DNA from: CAG-917 sp051883555
Lineage (GTDB): Bacteria > Bacillota > Clostridia > Christensenellales > CAG-917
Assembly (NCBI GenBank): GCA_051883555.1
Contig: JBJETY010000054.1
Location: 1-38,888 of the forward strand
DNA length: 38,888 nt
Direction of reading: 5' to 3'
Every line of letters begins with the position of its first letter. Within the stretch, counting starts at the first letter, position 1. The notes beneath the pieces were generated by a model. It was not told the DNA's origin. It searched no databases and saw only the letters and a list, made by a program, of their open reading frames with translations. Both the position numbers and the translations under genes were made by a program. This document shows positions 7,887 to 15,829 of this stretch, piece by piece.

Positions 7887-8301
7887 AAAGGAACGAGCGG
7901 AGAGTATCAACGTTAGATTGCATCATTTGAATATAATCGGTTGCAAGTTGCGGAATCTCACTTCCTACAAGTTGCATTTCGTTGATTTCTTTCTGTATAT
8001 CGTTTATACCCATATTTGTGCCTTCAATCATCATTTCGGCAATATTTGTATTCGAGCTGTCGAACATGGTGTTCATTTTTGTTCCCATCTTCATCATCAT
8101 TTTTTTCATTTTCGCAGGAGTAGCTTCTTTAACGGAATTTGCGTCAAGTTCTTTTTCAACTGCGGTTTTGAAACCTACGTATCCCTTTTTTTGTTCGGCA
8201 AGCACGTTGAGAAGCTTTTCGTCTTTTACTGCACATTTAACGTTTTCAATGGCGTCGATGCCAAGATCGGCATTTTTTAATATTTGTTCATAAAGTTTCA
8301 T
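7885..8301 (-). CDS. Small helical protein of unknown function
   Basis: A 138-residue, almost entirely alpha-helical protein, with no signal peptide, membrane segment or cysteine pattern beyond one Cys. It has a Met/Lys-rich stretch around residues 64-78 (KMKKMMMKMGTKMNTMF) and an amphipathic C-terminal half. The general look is of a four-helix-bundle protein such as DUF2383 or ferritin-like stress proteins, but no metal-binding ExxH motif is visible, so I do not assign a family. The start follows AGGTGA and is secure. It is monocistronic between terminators. Confidence 0.75.
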   Translation of the reverse strand: MKLYEQILKNADLGIDAIENVKCAVKDEKLLNVLAEQKKGYVGFKTAVEKELDANSVKEATPAKMKKMMMKMGTKMNTMFDSSNTNIAEMMIEGTNMGINDIQKEINEMQLVGSEIPQLATDYIQMMQSNVDTLRSFL

Positions 8302-8557
8302 TTTTCACCTCGCATTTATTATGGAGATAAAAATCAGATTTTATACAATAAAAAACAGCAATATAGGTTGAGAATAACCAACCGCAAATAAATTAAAAAA
8401 AGGCGTATGAAAAGTTGACGAAGAAAAAAACCGAAAACTTTATTCTTGCATTCGTTCTGACGTTTATTATTTTCGTTGCCGATAAAACTTTCAGCCGAGG
8501 CGACGGCTTTATACGGTGATAGTTTTATAATTAAATTTTATATCGCGCGCTTTACGT

Positions 8558-8587
8558 AAAAAAAACGCAGTTTTCACGTGCGTTTTT
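8558..8587 (-). terminator. Terminator of the NUDIX gene
   Basis: Stem AAAAACGCA/TGCGTTTTT (8561-8569 with 8579-8587) has a 9-nt loop and U-rich continuation on the minus strand. It begins 5 nt after the NUDIX stop codon. Confidence 0.8.
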
Positions 8588-8591
8588 AAAT

Positions 8592-9119
8592 TTATTTCAT
8601 TTCGATTATTGCGTTATATTTTAACAAGGCTATCGCGGTTTTTGCGTCTTTTATGTCGCCGTTTATTACCATTTGAACAGCGTCTTTAAGTTTGACTTTT
8701 TCAATACTCAGCGACTCGTCGTCGTCAAAGTGCGTGGCGGTTGATATGAATTCCGTTGCAAGATAAAGATGAATAATTTCGTTGCAATAGCCCGGCGTAG
8801 GATAGATTTTTCCGAATTCTTGCAAAGAATCGGCTTTCTTTCCTATTTCTTCTTCAAGTTCGCGTATTGCGGTAAAATACGGGTCTTCGCCTTTTTCGAG
8901 TTTTCCTGCCGGAATTTCAAGCAGATATTCGCCGTAAGCGTAGCGGTATTGTCTTACGAGATAAACGTATTCGCCTTCTATCGCAAGAATTGCCGCGCCG
9001 CCGCGATGTTCGACGACTTCTCTCAAACACGGATTGCCGTTTTCGGCTAAAGCGTCGTCACAGCGCACGTTTATGATTTTTCCGTTGTATACGTATTTTT
9101 TATTTATCGTTTTTTCCAT
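8592..9119 (-). CDS. NUDIX hydrolase, ADP-ribose pyrophosphatase type
   Basis: A 175-residue NUDIX protein. The Nudix box spans about residues 72-94 with the required G72, E78 and RELEEEIG (86-93), and metal-binding glutamates are present. EIPAGKLEKGE and the downstream YPTPGY are typical of ADP-ribose or ADP-sugar pyrophosphatases (NudF/YqkG type), which split ADP-ribose into AMP and ribose-5-phosphate. A start 21 codons upstream would intrude into the divergent spoIIR control region. The start at 9119 is chosen because the promoter TTGCAA-17-TACTCT lies exactly 6 nt before it and no Shine-Dalgarno is present, indicating a leaderless mRNA. Confidence 0.9.
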   Translation of the reverse strand: MEKTINKKYVYNGKIINVRCDDALAENGNPCLREVVEHRGGAAILAIEGEYVYLVRQYRYAYGEYLLEIPAGKLEKGEDPYFTAIRELEEEIGKKADSLQEFGKIYPTPGYCNEIIHLYLATEFISTATHFDDDESLSIEKVKLKDAVQMVINGDIKDAKTAIALLKYNAIIEMK

Positions 9120-9125
9120 AGCACA

Positions 9126-9154
9126 AGAGTAGCACATAAAGTGCGATTTTGCAA
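9126..9154 (-). promoter_or_regulatory. Promoter of the NUDIX gene, predicted leaderless
   Basis: On the minus strand: TTGCAA (9149-9154), 17-bp spacer, TACTCT (9126-9131), 6 nt, ATG. It is shared intergenic space with the divergent spoIIR gene. Confidence 0.55.
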
Positions 9155-9189
9155 GGTATATTTTTTTCTCACGGGGAAACAATTTCTAT

Positions 9190-9744
9190 ATGATAGTCGC
9201 AACAAAAAACAGAAAAGCATTGAGAAAAGTCCTATTGATTATAGCCGTAGCGTTTACGGTTCTGACGTTCACAACGGCGCTGTTCGGTTGCAACTCCGAC
9301 AACGAATTGTCGGATGAAGTAATCAGAATACATATAAGAGCAAACAGCAACTTAGCAGTTGACCAGTCCGTCAAACTCGAAGTTAGAGACAGCGTTACGG
9401 AATTCTTGTCCGAGGAATTGGAAGGCGTTAAGACGAAATCGGAAGCGTATCTTAAACTTAAAGATTTATCCGACGAGATGACCGAAATAGCCGACGCCAC
9501 TTTAAAAGAAAACGGCTTTGACTATAAATCAAACGTGTATATCGGAAAAGAGACTTTTCCCGAACGGCAATACGGCGAATATACCTTCCCCGCAGGCGAA
9601 TATGACAGCGTAATTTTAAATTTAGGTAGCGGCGAGGGAGATAATTGGTGGTGCGTGGCGTTTCCTCCGTTGTGCTTTTCGCCAAGCGGAAACGTAGTAT
9701 ATAAATCATGGATAAAAGAGCTTTTAGACAAAATATTTTCATGA
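9190..9744 (+). CDS. spoIIR: Stage II sporulation protein R
   Basis: A 184-residue exported signalling protein made in the forespore. In B. subtilis it triggers SpoIIGA to process pro-sigma-E in the mother cell. Family motifs are VIRIHIRANSN (about 44-54), KLEVRDSV, FPERQYGEYTFPAGEY and the C-terminal GDNWWCVAFPPLC. The N-terminal hydrophobic segment (12-33) ends ALFGC, a plausible lipobox with Cys34, so this SpoIIR may be lipid-anchored. A GGGGAA sequence about 12 nt before the ATG is the likely ribosome site. In Bacillus the gene is sigma-F dependent; I could not find a convincing sigma-F promoter here. Confidence 0.93.
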   Translation: MIVATKNRKALRKVLLIIAVAFTVLTFTTALFGCNSDNELSDEVIRIHIRANSNLAVDQSVKLEVRDSVTEFLSEELEGVKTKSEAYLKLKDLSDEMTEIADATLKENGFDYKSNVYIGKETFPERQYGEYTFPAGEYDSVILNLGSGEGDNWWCVAFPPLCFSPSGNVVYKSWIKELLDKIFS

Positions 9745-9750
9745 CAGTTA

Positions 9751-9776
9751 AAACAGCTTTAAGGGCTGTTTTTTTA
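9751..9776 (+). terminator. Terminator of spoIIR
   Basis: Stem AAACAGC/GCTGTTT (9751-9757 with 9765-9771) followed by U8, seven nt after the spoIIR stop. Confidence 0.85.
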
Positions 9777-10035
9777 TTAGAAAAACTTTTTGCGTTAAAT
9801 TCCTAAGTTAAAAATGCAAACGCATTTAACTCAAGTTTTTTCGCGTTTTAAAAAGTTTTAAAAACGGCGGAAAGAAAATATATATCGCAAACCGCCAACG
9901 CATTTGAAGCGGAAATTTAAAAGATAAAGATTACGTATAGCAATTATTAAACGCGCCTTGTTAAAAAATTTATCCGATTGACGTTAAGTTTGCATTAAAA
10001 CAAATATATTGCAAAACATAATGGCGGAGGAATTT

Positions 10036-10713
10036 ATGAAGAAGTTATCGATAGCAATGAGTGTGGTGCTTTTAATAAGCGTTTTTGCTTTTGTCGTAGC
10101 TTTCAACGTCCCCGAAGTCTGTGAAGCGGCGGTTTTAAAACAGGGGTCTACGGGAACTCAAGTAAAAACGTTGCAGACCAAACTTAAAAACTGGGGTTAC
10201 TATTTCGGAAGCGTGGACGGAATTTTCGGTTCGAAGACAAAAGCCGCCGTCATCAGTTTCCAAAAGAAAAACGGACTTGTCGCCGACGGTATCGTAGGGG
10301 CAAAGACCGCTGCGGCACTTGGAATGACTTTAAGCACAACGTCTACTACAAGCGGATACAGCACGTCCGACGTAAACTTGCTTGCAAGGCTTGTTTATGC
10401 CGAAGCGAGAGGAGAGCCGTATACAGGGCAGGTTGCAGTTGCCGCAGTTGTTCTGAACAGAGTTAAAAGTTCGTCTTTCCCTAACAGTATAGCAGGCGTA
10501 ATTTACGAACCGTATGCATTTACGTGCGTGAGCGACGGACAAATAAATCTCACGCCTGACGCTACCGCAAAGAAAGCGGCGCAAGACGCAATGAACGGTT
10601 GGGATCCGACGGGCGGTTGCCTTTATTATTACAATCCTAAAACGGCGACAAGCGCTTGGATATGGTCAAGACCGGTTACCGTGACGATTGGAAATCACAG
10701 TTTTATGAAATAG
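10036..10713 (+). CDS. sleB: Spore cortex-lytic enzyme SleB
   Basis: A 225-residue exported protein. The signal peptide covers about residues 1-31. A peptidoglycan-binding domain (about 33-92) shows GSTGTQVKTLQTKLKNWGYY and the VDGIFGSKTKAAV repeat signature. The catalytic Hydrolase_2 domain runs from about 107 to the end, with LARLVYAEARGEPYTGQVAV; its Glu is the probable lytic residue, plus VVLNRV and the C-terminal GNHSFMK. SleB degrades spore cortex peptidoglycan containing muramic-delta-lactam during germination. The start at 10036 is chosen because GGAGG lies 5 nt upstream; an upstream ATG has no site. It is paired with ypeB, as in Bacillus. Confidence 0.94.
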   Translation: MKKLSIAMSVVLLISVFAFVVAFNVPEVCEAAVLKQGSTGTQVKTLQTKLKNWGYYFGSVDGIFGSKTKAAVISFQKKNGLVADGIVGAKTAAALGMTLSTTSTTSGYSTSDVNLLARLVYAEARGEPYTGQVAVAAVVLNRVKSSSFPNSIAGVIYEPYAFTCVSDGQINLTPDATAKKAAQDAMNGWDPTGGCLYYYNPKTATSAWIWSRPVTVTIGNHSFMK

Positions 10714-10720
10714 GTGAATT

Positions 10721-12064
10721 ATGGAAGAAAGAAAAAAGAGAATAGGTTTAACCTGGGCGGTTATAATTTTATCTTTGCTTGTAGTCGGAGCGGCAGTCGC
10801 ATTCGGCATTATTTTCGGGCTCAATAAGGGTGGTGACCCCGTTGCAAGCGCAAATATGCTCGAAGCGAGCTATAGCAGAGCATACTACAGTCTGACCGAC
10901 GAGTTAAACGACATGAGCGTAAATCTTAAAAAGGTAGACGCAATAAACAGCAGTAAGACTCAGCAGGATATGCTGTACGAAGTTTGGGCGTCAGCCGTAA
11001 AGGCTTCGGACAATCTTTCATCGCTTTCCGTAGAGGGCGAGGGAAGCATAAAACTTAAAAGATTCGTCAACCAATTGGGCGATTATAGCAAATACCTTGC
11101 CAAAAAGGGTGAGAGCTTGTCGAATGAAGAGAAGGAAAATCTTGTCAGACTTGGCGATATTCTTTCGGAAATCGCAACAGGACTTAAAAGCGTTGAAGAC
11201 GAATTGACGTCGGGCAGAACGTTTTTAGGCGAAGACGGCGTAGTCGAGAGCGTACTTCCTACCGTGTTTGAAAAATTCAGCGAACCTAGCGTTGAATATC
11301 CGACTTTGATATACGACGGACCGTTTTCGGACGGATTGGAAGGGCATAAGGCAAGAAATCTCGAAGGCAACGAATTTACGCCCGAGCTTGGCGAAAAGAA
11401 AATCAGAGCGATGTTCGACCTGACGGAAGACGACGGCGTTGAATATCTGGGCACAAGCGGCGGCGACTTTAAGATTATGTCTTACAGAATGGATTTGTCA
11501 AAAGACGGCGAAACTTACGTCAGCATTACGCTGAACGGCGGAAAGCTGTTGTCGTTTGTAAGGAATGCCGATACCGACGTTGACGGCGGTTTTACAGATG
11601 AAGAACTTATCGAAAAAGCCGAAGAAACGGCTTTGCACTTAGGATTTAAAAATATGGAATCCGTATGGGTGGAAAGAGTAAACGGCGTAGGTTATATAAA
11701 TCTTGCGCTTGTGGATAACGGGGTTATAGTATATCCTGATATCGTGAAAGTAAAACTTTCGCTGTCCGACCTTTCTGTATTGGGCGTTGACGCAACGCAT
11801 TATTCTTTAAACCATACGATAAGAAACTTTGACGTCGAAAAGATAGGCAGTCAGGACGCACAAAGCGTAATTGACGGCAGAATGGAAATAGAAAGGGTAG
11901 CGCTTACCGTTATTCCTTACGGCGAATATTCGGAAAGATTGTGTTATGAATTTAAAGGCAAAATAAACGGCGGAGACTATTTTGTATACGTCGACGCTCA
12001 AAGCGGTGAGGAAATAAACGTCCTTTACGTCGTTAATTCCGAAAGCGGATTGCTTGTTCTTTAA
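10721..12064 (+). CDS. ypeB: Germination protein YpeB
   Basis: A 447-residue membrane-anchored protein, the usual length for YpeB. An N-terminal membrane anchor (about residues 10-33) is followed by a long helical region (about 45-165) and C-terminal PepSY-type repeats (about 215-440), with GEYSERLCYEFKGK and YFVYVDAQSGEEINVL typical of the last repeat. YpeB is needed to localise and stabilise SleB in the spore. The AGGTGA ribosome site overlaps the sleB stop codon, so the two are translated from one mRNA. A strong bidirectional terminator lies about 175 nt downstream. Confidence 0.92.
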   Translation: MEERKKRIGLTWAVIILSLLVVGAAVAFGIIFGLNKGGDPVASANMLEASYSRAYYSLTDELNDMSVNLKKVDAINSSKTQQDMLYEVWASAVKASDNLSSLSVEGEGSIKLKRFVNQLGDYSKYLAKKGESLSNEEKENLVRLGDILSEIATGLKSVEDELTSGRTFLGEDGVVESVLPTVFEKFSEPSVEYPTLIYDGPFSDGLEGHKARNLEGNEFTPELGEKKIRAMFDLTEDDGVEYLGTSGGDFKIMSYRMDLSKDGETYVSITLNGGKLLSFVRNADTDVDGGFTDEELIEKAEETALHLGFKNMESVWVERVNGVGYINLALVDNGVIVYPDIVKVKLSLSDLSVLGVDATHYSLNHTIRNFDVEKIGSQDAQSVIDGRMEIERVALTVIPYGEYSERLCYEFKGKINGGDYFVYVDAQSGEEINVLYVVNSESGLLVL

Positions 12065-12369
12065 CGCTAAATAATATTTTCGATTTAAGCGGAATAAGGA
12101 ATAAACGCAAATAGTTGCAATATTACGTCACTTTCAAGCGGCAAGAGTAGATGGAAAATACTAATTGGATAGTTTATAACTATACGATTAAATTGTTTCT
12201 ACTAAATATTTTGACGTAAAAGTTCAAACTGAAAACAAATGAAAAAACATAGCGTACGCTATGTTTTTTCATATTAAAAGAAGTTTTCAATTTAAATTGC
12301 ATATTTTAAATTTACGTTTAAAAATTTCTTTAAATCGGTTTTTAAATAAGATTTAACCTTTTGCAAAGA
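12065..12369. other. Convergent spacer after ypeB
   Basis: A 305-bp AT-rich spacer between convergent genes. Apart from the palindromic terminator at 12239-12272 I see nothing: no open frame with a ribosome site and no RNA gene. Confidence 0.6.
12239..12272. terminator. 34-bp perfect palindrome, bidirectional terminator
   Basis: The sequence is its own reverse complement over 34 bp; one half is ATGAAAAAACATAGCGT. GC-centred with A6/T6 flanks, it can terminate both ypeB (+) and the convergent zinc-ribbon gene (-). As RNA the loop is minimal, so the central bases probably stay unpaired. Confidence 0.85.
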
Positions 12370-13428
12370 TTATTCAGCCGCTTGTTCGGGTTCTTTAGTT
12401 TTGGACTTTTTTTCTTTTTTGGCTTTTGGCTCTTTGGCTTTAGGTTCTTTTACTTTAGGCGTTTTAGGTTGTTTTTCCTTCTTTTCTTTTTTAGGAAGCG
12501 GTTTTCCTTTTATAAGAAGGAATATAACGCTGAGAATGAGCATCAACAAACCGATTATAACGCCAAGCAGAATTGCAATTCCTTCCGTCGTTACAATCGA
12601 CTTGAGATAATCTGTAAAAGCAATGCCCGTCATGCCTGCAAGCAGAATATCTATGAAAGGATAGAGCGCTGTCAATATGCTTGCTATAAATATTATAGCT
12701 CCGAAAACGATATTGGATAGAGCCGCGCCTTTTCCGTATCCGCTGAAGATTGCAAGGAATAAGTTTGTTATAACGCTGATGCCTGCTATTATAAACGATA
12801 TCAGCGAAACAAAATTTAGAATCGTTATGCCCCAATGTACGCCGCTCAAAGTCGACGCGCCGTTTTTAATCAAAGCGTCGATATATGTTATTCCGTTGAA
12901 ATAACCGAAAGCGTAAACGGCAGTACTTCCTGACAGTTTTCCGAGACTTACTAAGTAGCCGAGTATATGGAATATCAAAAAGCCTATGCTGAGGAAAAGC
13001 ATAATTAAGCTTTTTGGTAAACTTCCCGACCATCTTCCCGTCTTTTCAGGCTCTTTATTTTCCGCTTGTTGTTGCTGAGGCATCGGGTAAGGCGGATATT
13101 GCGGCGGATAAGGCTGCGGGGCATATCCGCTATACGGCGGATATTGGTAAGGCGGATACTGCGGCGGATAAGGCGGGTATTGCATTTGCGGCGGCATTTG
13201 CATTTGTTGCGGAGCAACTCCGCCTACCGTATGATTTGTATATTGTTGTTGTGCTGTATTAGGAGCTGAAGATGTTTGTTCTACAGGTTGCTTGGCAGGG
13301 ATAACAACGCTTATTGTAACGCCGCAGTTAGGGTTAGGGCATTTAAGACGGTGTTTATATCCGGCAGGTGCATTTTTTGGCGCATCAAAACTGATTTCAG
13401 TATGACAGCTTGGACATTTAGTAAACAT
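12370..13428 (-). CDS. Zinc-ribbon, Pro/Tyr-rich multi-pass membrane protein
   Basis: A 352-residue protein of unknown function with clear modular architecture. It begins MFTKCPSCHTEISF and has a second CPNPNC, forming a four-Cys zinc ribbon (about residues 4-36). A Gln/Pro/Tyr-rich low-complexity linker with YPPYPPQYPPY-like repeats follows (about 75-125). Four or five membrane segments span about 140-310. A Lys/Pro/Glu tail with repeated KEPKAK units ends the protein. Similar ribbon-linker-membrane proteins are common in Clostridia but uncharacterised. The start is fixed by AAGGAGGAGG four nt before the ATG; an upstream ATG in the same frame lacks such a site. It has its own TTGACA promoter and is monocistronic. 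Confidence 0.85.
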   Translation of the reverse strand: MFTKCPSCHTEISFDAPKNAPAGYKHRLKCPNPNCGVTISVVIPAKQPVEQTSSAPNTAQQQYTNHTVGGVAPQQMQMPPQMQYPPYPPQYPPYQYPPYSGYAPQPYPPQYPPYPMPQQQQAENKEPEKTGRWSGSLPKSLIMLFLSIGFLIFHILGYLVSLGKLSGSTAVYAFGYFNGITYIDALIKNGASTLSGVHWGITILNFVSLISFIIAGISVITNLFLAIFSGYGKGAALSNIVFGAIIFIASILTALYPFIDILLAGMTGIAFTDYLKSIVTTEGIAILLGVIIGLLMLILSVIFLLIKGKPLPKKEKKEKQPKTPKVKEPKAKEPKAKKEKKSKTKEPEQAAE

Positions 13429-13468
13429 TAGCCTCCTCCTTTTATACTTTGGTAAAGATACATATTTA

Positions 13469-13497
13469 ATATTAAACTGCTTTACAACTTTTGTCAA
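13469..13497 (-). promoter_or_regulatory. Sigma-A promoter of the zinc-ribbon membrane protein
   Basis: On the minus strand: consensus TTGACA (13492-13497), 17-bp spacer, TAATAT (13469-13474). Confidence 0.75.
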
Positions 13498-13601
13498 CAC
13501 TCAATTGCAAATAAATGGTGGTAAATAATGTTTGAAATATTGTTTTGGCTAAACGAAGCGGAAGTTTATAAAATATTATATTATCGCAAAGTCGGAAGAT
13601 A

Positions 13602-13635
13602 ACTAAAAAGGAAACCGTAAGGTTTCCTTTTTAGT
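13602..13635. terminator. Strong terminator after the cobalamin-riboswitch unit
   Basis: A perfect 15-bp stem ACTAAAAAGGAAACC / GGTTTCCTTTTTAGT with a GTAA loop (13617-13620). It closes the minus-strand ECF gene, about 95 nt downstream of its stop, and may act in both directions. Confidence 0.8.
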
Positions 13636-13729
13636 CATTTGCATTAGCTAGTCTTAATGAAATTTCGTATTCGCTGAAAGCGTTTCCTTTCTTTAACGTT
13701 TCGTTTTGCGGTTTGCAAGAGTCATCCGT

Positions 13730-14425
13730 TCATACATTGTCGTCGGATTTATCATTTTCGGAAATGACCGTATCCGTTTTATCCGATTTCAAATCGTCTT
13801 CTAAAGCGTTGCAAAAGTTATTGTCCGAAACGGGGTAATCATTTTTTATATCGGTCGGCAATTTTTTATTTCTTTCAAAATAATTTCCGTTCTTGATTTT
13901 TGTCAATACCTTTGTCAAAGGCAGATACAGCGCGGAAACGAGCAACAGATTGCTGACGACGTGCGTTACGTAAAACCATACGCCTCTTACGTAATATGCG
14001 CCGAAAAGTCTGCCCAGGTCCGATTTAGGAACGCCGTAAACGCCTGCAAAAACGACGTCTATTCCCGTTGATATAACGCCGAAAGAAGCGGTGAATAAAA
14101 CGGCAATGATAACGGCAATATAAAGTTTAGGCTTTGTAAGCGAGAGCGACGATACGACGGCAAGCAGATTCCAATATATAAAATAAAGCAGAACCCACGT
14201 TCCGAACCCGTAAATTGCCGTTTCGACGGCGCAAAAAATCATTGTGGCGAAAATCGTATACCGCCGTCCGAAAACCGAAGCGTAACATATGATAAGCAGA
14301 GTTACCACCTCGACGTTCGGAATAAAACTCAAAGCAAGTTTGCTGACGGTGAGCGTTGCCGCCATAACTGCGACGTAGCATAAATATTTTGCCGTGCTTT
14401 TAAATTTGTTTCCGGCGTTTTTCAT
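13730..14425 (-). CDS. ECF transporter S-component, probable cobalamin uptake
   Basis: A 231-residue membrane protein with about six hydrophobic segments (residues about 12-200) and a charged, Asp/Lys-rich cytoplasmic tail. The first segments, AVMAATLTVSKLALSFIPNVE, have the look of ECF substrate-binding S-components. It lies directly downstream of a DUF4430 lipoprotein, and both are under a cobalamin riboswitch, so vitamin B12 or a precursor is the inferred substrate. The energising EcfA/EcfT modules are not in this window. Its ATG overlaps the stop of the upstream gene by one base (TGATG) without a clear ribosome site, implying translational coupling. Confidence 0.82.
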   Translation of the reverse strand: MKNAGNKFKSTAKYLCYVAVMAATLTVSKLALSFIPNVEVVTLLIICYASVFGRRYTIFATMIFCAVETAIYGFGTWVLLYFIYWNLLAVVSSLSLTKPKLYIAVIIAVLFTASFGVISTGIDVVFAGVYGVPKSDLGRLFGAYYVRGVWFYVTHVVSNLLLVSALYLPLTKVLTKIKNGNYFERNKKLPTDIKNDYPVSDNNFCNALEDDLKSDKTDTVISENDKSDDNV

Positions 14426-14925
14426 CAATACGATAAAATGTAGAAAGCGTATTCCGCACCGTCAACGATAGGCAATGAAGATATACCTACGTAACTGTAC
14501 CAAAACGTTTTGCCGTTGATTTCAAAAGAATTTGGCTTGTCCGAATAATAGATAAGTTCCGGGTCGTTTATTGAATGTAAAATTGCAACGTATTCGTTTA
14601 TGCCCGGTTCAAGCATTTTTGTGGTTTCGCCGTCAACGTAACCCACGCTTAAAATCCATGCGCCGTAAACGTCGTCGCTAAAGTTGTAGACGACTTTGTT
14701 TTGTTTTTGCAACTCTAACATAAGGTCGTGAAGATTTGCGGTTTGCGTTGTAGTCGTAATGCCGAATAATTCTGTTTGATAGCCGTAAGAATCGTTGCCG
14801 ACGAAACGGACTACAACCGTTTTTTCGCTGTTATCCGATTCGTTGCAGGCAGTCAGTGCCGAAAAGCAGACAGTAAGAAGCATAACGACGGTGATTAGCG
14901 TTAAAAGTTTTTTTGTTTTGTTCAT
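14425..14925 (-). CDS. DUF4430 (transcobalamin-like) lipoprotein
   Basis: A 166-residue lipoprotein. The signal peptide ends in lipobox LTAC (Cys27). The mature part fits the DUF4430 domain, related to the C-terminal beta domain of transcobalamin and intrinsic factor. Visible segments are TANLHDLMLELQKQNKVVY, YGAWILSVGYVDG, GINEYVAILHS and a YAFYILSY end. Control by a cobalamin riboswitch and coupling to an ECF S-component suggest it captures a corrinoid at the cell surface and passes it to the transporter. The start is set by GGAGGGT seven nt before the ATG; an ATG 16 codons upstream lies in the riboswitch expression platform and has no site. Confidence 0.85.
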   Translation of the reverse strand: MNKTKKLLTLITVVMLLTVCFSALTACNESDNSEKTVVVRFVGNDSYGYQTELFGITTTTQTANLHDLMLELQKQNKVVYNFSDDVYGAWILSVGYVDGETTKMLEPGINEYVAILHSINDPELIYYSDKPNSFEINGKTFWYSYVGISSLPIVDGAEYAFYILSY

Positions 14926-14973
14926 TTTACCCTCCGTAAAATACATAGCGTTGCTATGCGAGTTTTTTTGCAA

Positions 14974-15200
14974 AGGCCGGTATCCTGACTTAAAGAGAGT
15001 AAATCAAAATTTGCATTAAGCAGCACCTAAAAAACTAAAGCGTATGGAATTTAGTTTTGCAGTAAAGCGTATACAAACAGATAAATTCTTTGCCGTCTTC
15101 CCTTTCGGTGACTTTATGGCAACTTGGCTTAATACAGTAGCGGGGGCTGCGACGGATTCACACCGCCTTCCCGTTTAACATATTATTGCACCTTTTGCCA
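14974..15200 (-). promoter_or_regulatory. Cobalamin riboswitch
   Basis: On the minus strand the conserved B12 elements appear in order: AAGGTGC (15188-15194), GGGAA, GGTGTGAATCCGTCGCAG (the core), CCCCGCTACTGT, GCCA/AGTCACCGAAAGGGAAGAC, and finally AAGTCAGGATACCGGCC (the B12 box, about 14976-14992). About 75 nt of variable stem lie before the B12 box. Downstream, a small CATAGC/GCTATG hairpin (14944-14958) precedes the GGAGGGT site with no U-tract. Control is therefore more likely at translation than at termination, though this is not certain. Confidence 0.95.
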
Positions 15201-15348
15201 GCATATTTTAGTATATATTGATTTTTATGTCAAATAAGGCAAAGGGTCGGTTTGAATTTACTTTCAACGTTGGCTACGGAAAATAAAAAGACAAAAGAAA
15301 AAAAGATAAAAAAGATAATATAAAACGCAGAGAAAAATTTCGGAATAA

Positions 15349-15379
15349 AATAAAAGAAAGGCATTGCCTTTCTTTTATT
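15349..15379 (-). terminator. Terminator of the small Cys-rich gene
   Basis: A 14-bp perfect stem AATAAAAGAAAGGC / GCCTTTCTTTTATT with a 3-nt loop overlaps the stop codon of the minus-strand gene. The AT-rich arms also allow function on the other strand. Confidence 0.8.
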
Positions 15380-15578
15380 ATTTTAGTTGTAACAATTTTC
15401 GATATTTCGGGCAGCCGCCTCGGCCAGCATTCATTTCAGTGCTAGTTCCGTTGAACATCTGGCATGTTGCAGTTGCCGTATCGGTTGTTACTTTTGTCCT
15501 GTCAGGGCTGACAACCCTAGTCGCATCTTTCCAGTTAGCACAAGTAGCGCAACATTGTCTGTGATTCGGATAATCCAT
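15378..15578 (-). CDS. Small four/five-cysteine protein, candidate metal or Fe-S binding
   Basis: A 66-residue cytoplasmic protein with Cys9, Cys10, Cys13, Cys39 and Cys56, arranged as CCxxC ... TCQMFNG ... GGCPKY. The spacing resembles small HiPIP-like subunits, such as those that accompany some glycyl-radical enzymes, but the spacing does not let me assign a family. It has a complete gene apparatus: consensus TTGACA-18-TATAAT promoter, strong AGGAGG site nine nt before the ATG, and a terminator at its stop. No partner gene is adjacent. Confidence 0.8.
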   Translation of the reverse strand: MDYPNHRQCCATCANWKDATRVVSPDRTKVTTDTATATCQMFNGTSTEMNAGRGGCPKYRKLLQLK

Positions 15579-15609
15579 ACCGCTGTCCTCCTATTTATTT
15601 ATTGATTTA

Positions 15610-15639
15610 ATTATACAAAAAAATGTTGAAATTTGTCAA
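15610..15639 (-). promoter_or_regulatory. Sigma-A promoter of the Cys-rich protein gene
   Basis: On the minus strand: TTGACA (15634-15639), 18-bp spacer, TATAAT (15610-15615). Both hexamers are consensus. Confidence 0.8.
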
Positions 15640-15791
15640 TATACGATTTTAACGTATTTTAGGGTAGACTTTTGTAATAAATCGAATAATTTCATTACCG
15701 TATTTTTTGATGAAAGCTGTTGAAATATAAGTCGATACTTTTATAAGCGAAAGAAAATTTAAAGTTATGTAAATAAAAATTCGTCAATAAT

Positions 15792-15820
15792 TTGACATTG
15801 GACGGCAATGTTGATATTAT
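15792..15820 (+). promoter_or_regulatory. Sigma-A promoter of tRNA-Pro
   Basis: TTGACA (15792-15797), 17-bp spacer, TATTAT (15815-15820), ending 9 nt before the tRNA. Confidence 0.85.
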
Positions 15821-15829
15821 ATCAATTAG

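Noticed and set aside
9120..9182. N-terminal extension of the NUDIX protein
   Set aside because: The extra 21 codons would cover the gene's own -35/-10 and overlap the spoIIR control region; the leaderless start at 9119 fits better.
9155..9182. Sigma-F promoter before spoIIR
   Set aside because: GTATA and GGGGAAACAAT resemble the two boxes, but the spacing is 12 rather than about 15 bp and the start would fall at the ribosome site.
10013..10035. Sigma-G promoter before sleB
   Set aside because: CATAAT resembles a -10, but the nearest GCATT -35 is at 20 bp spacing instead of 17-18, so the match is too weak.
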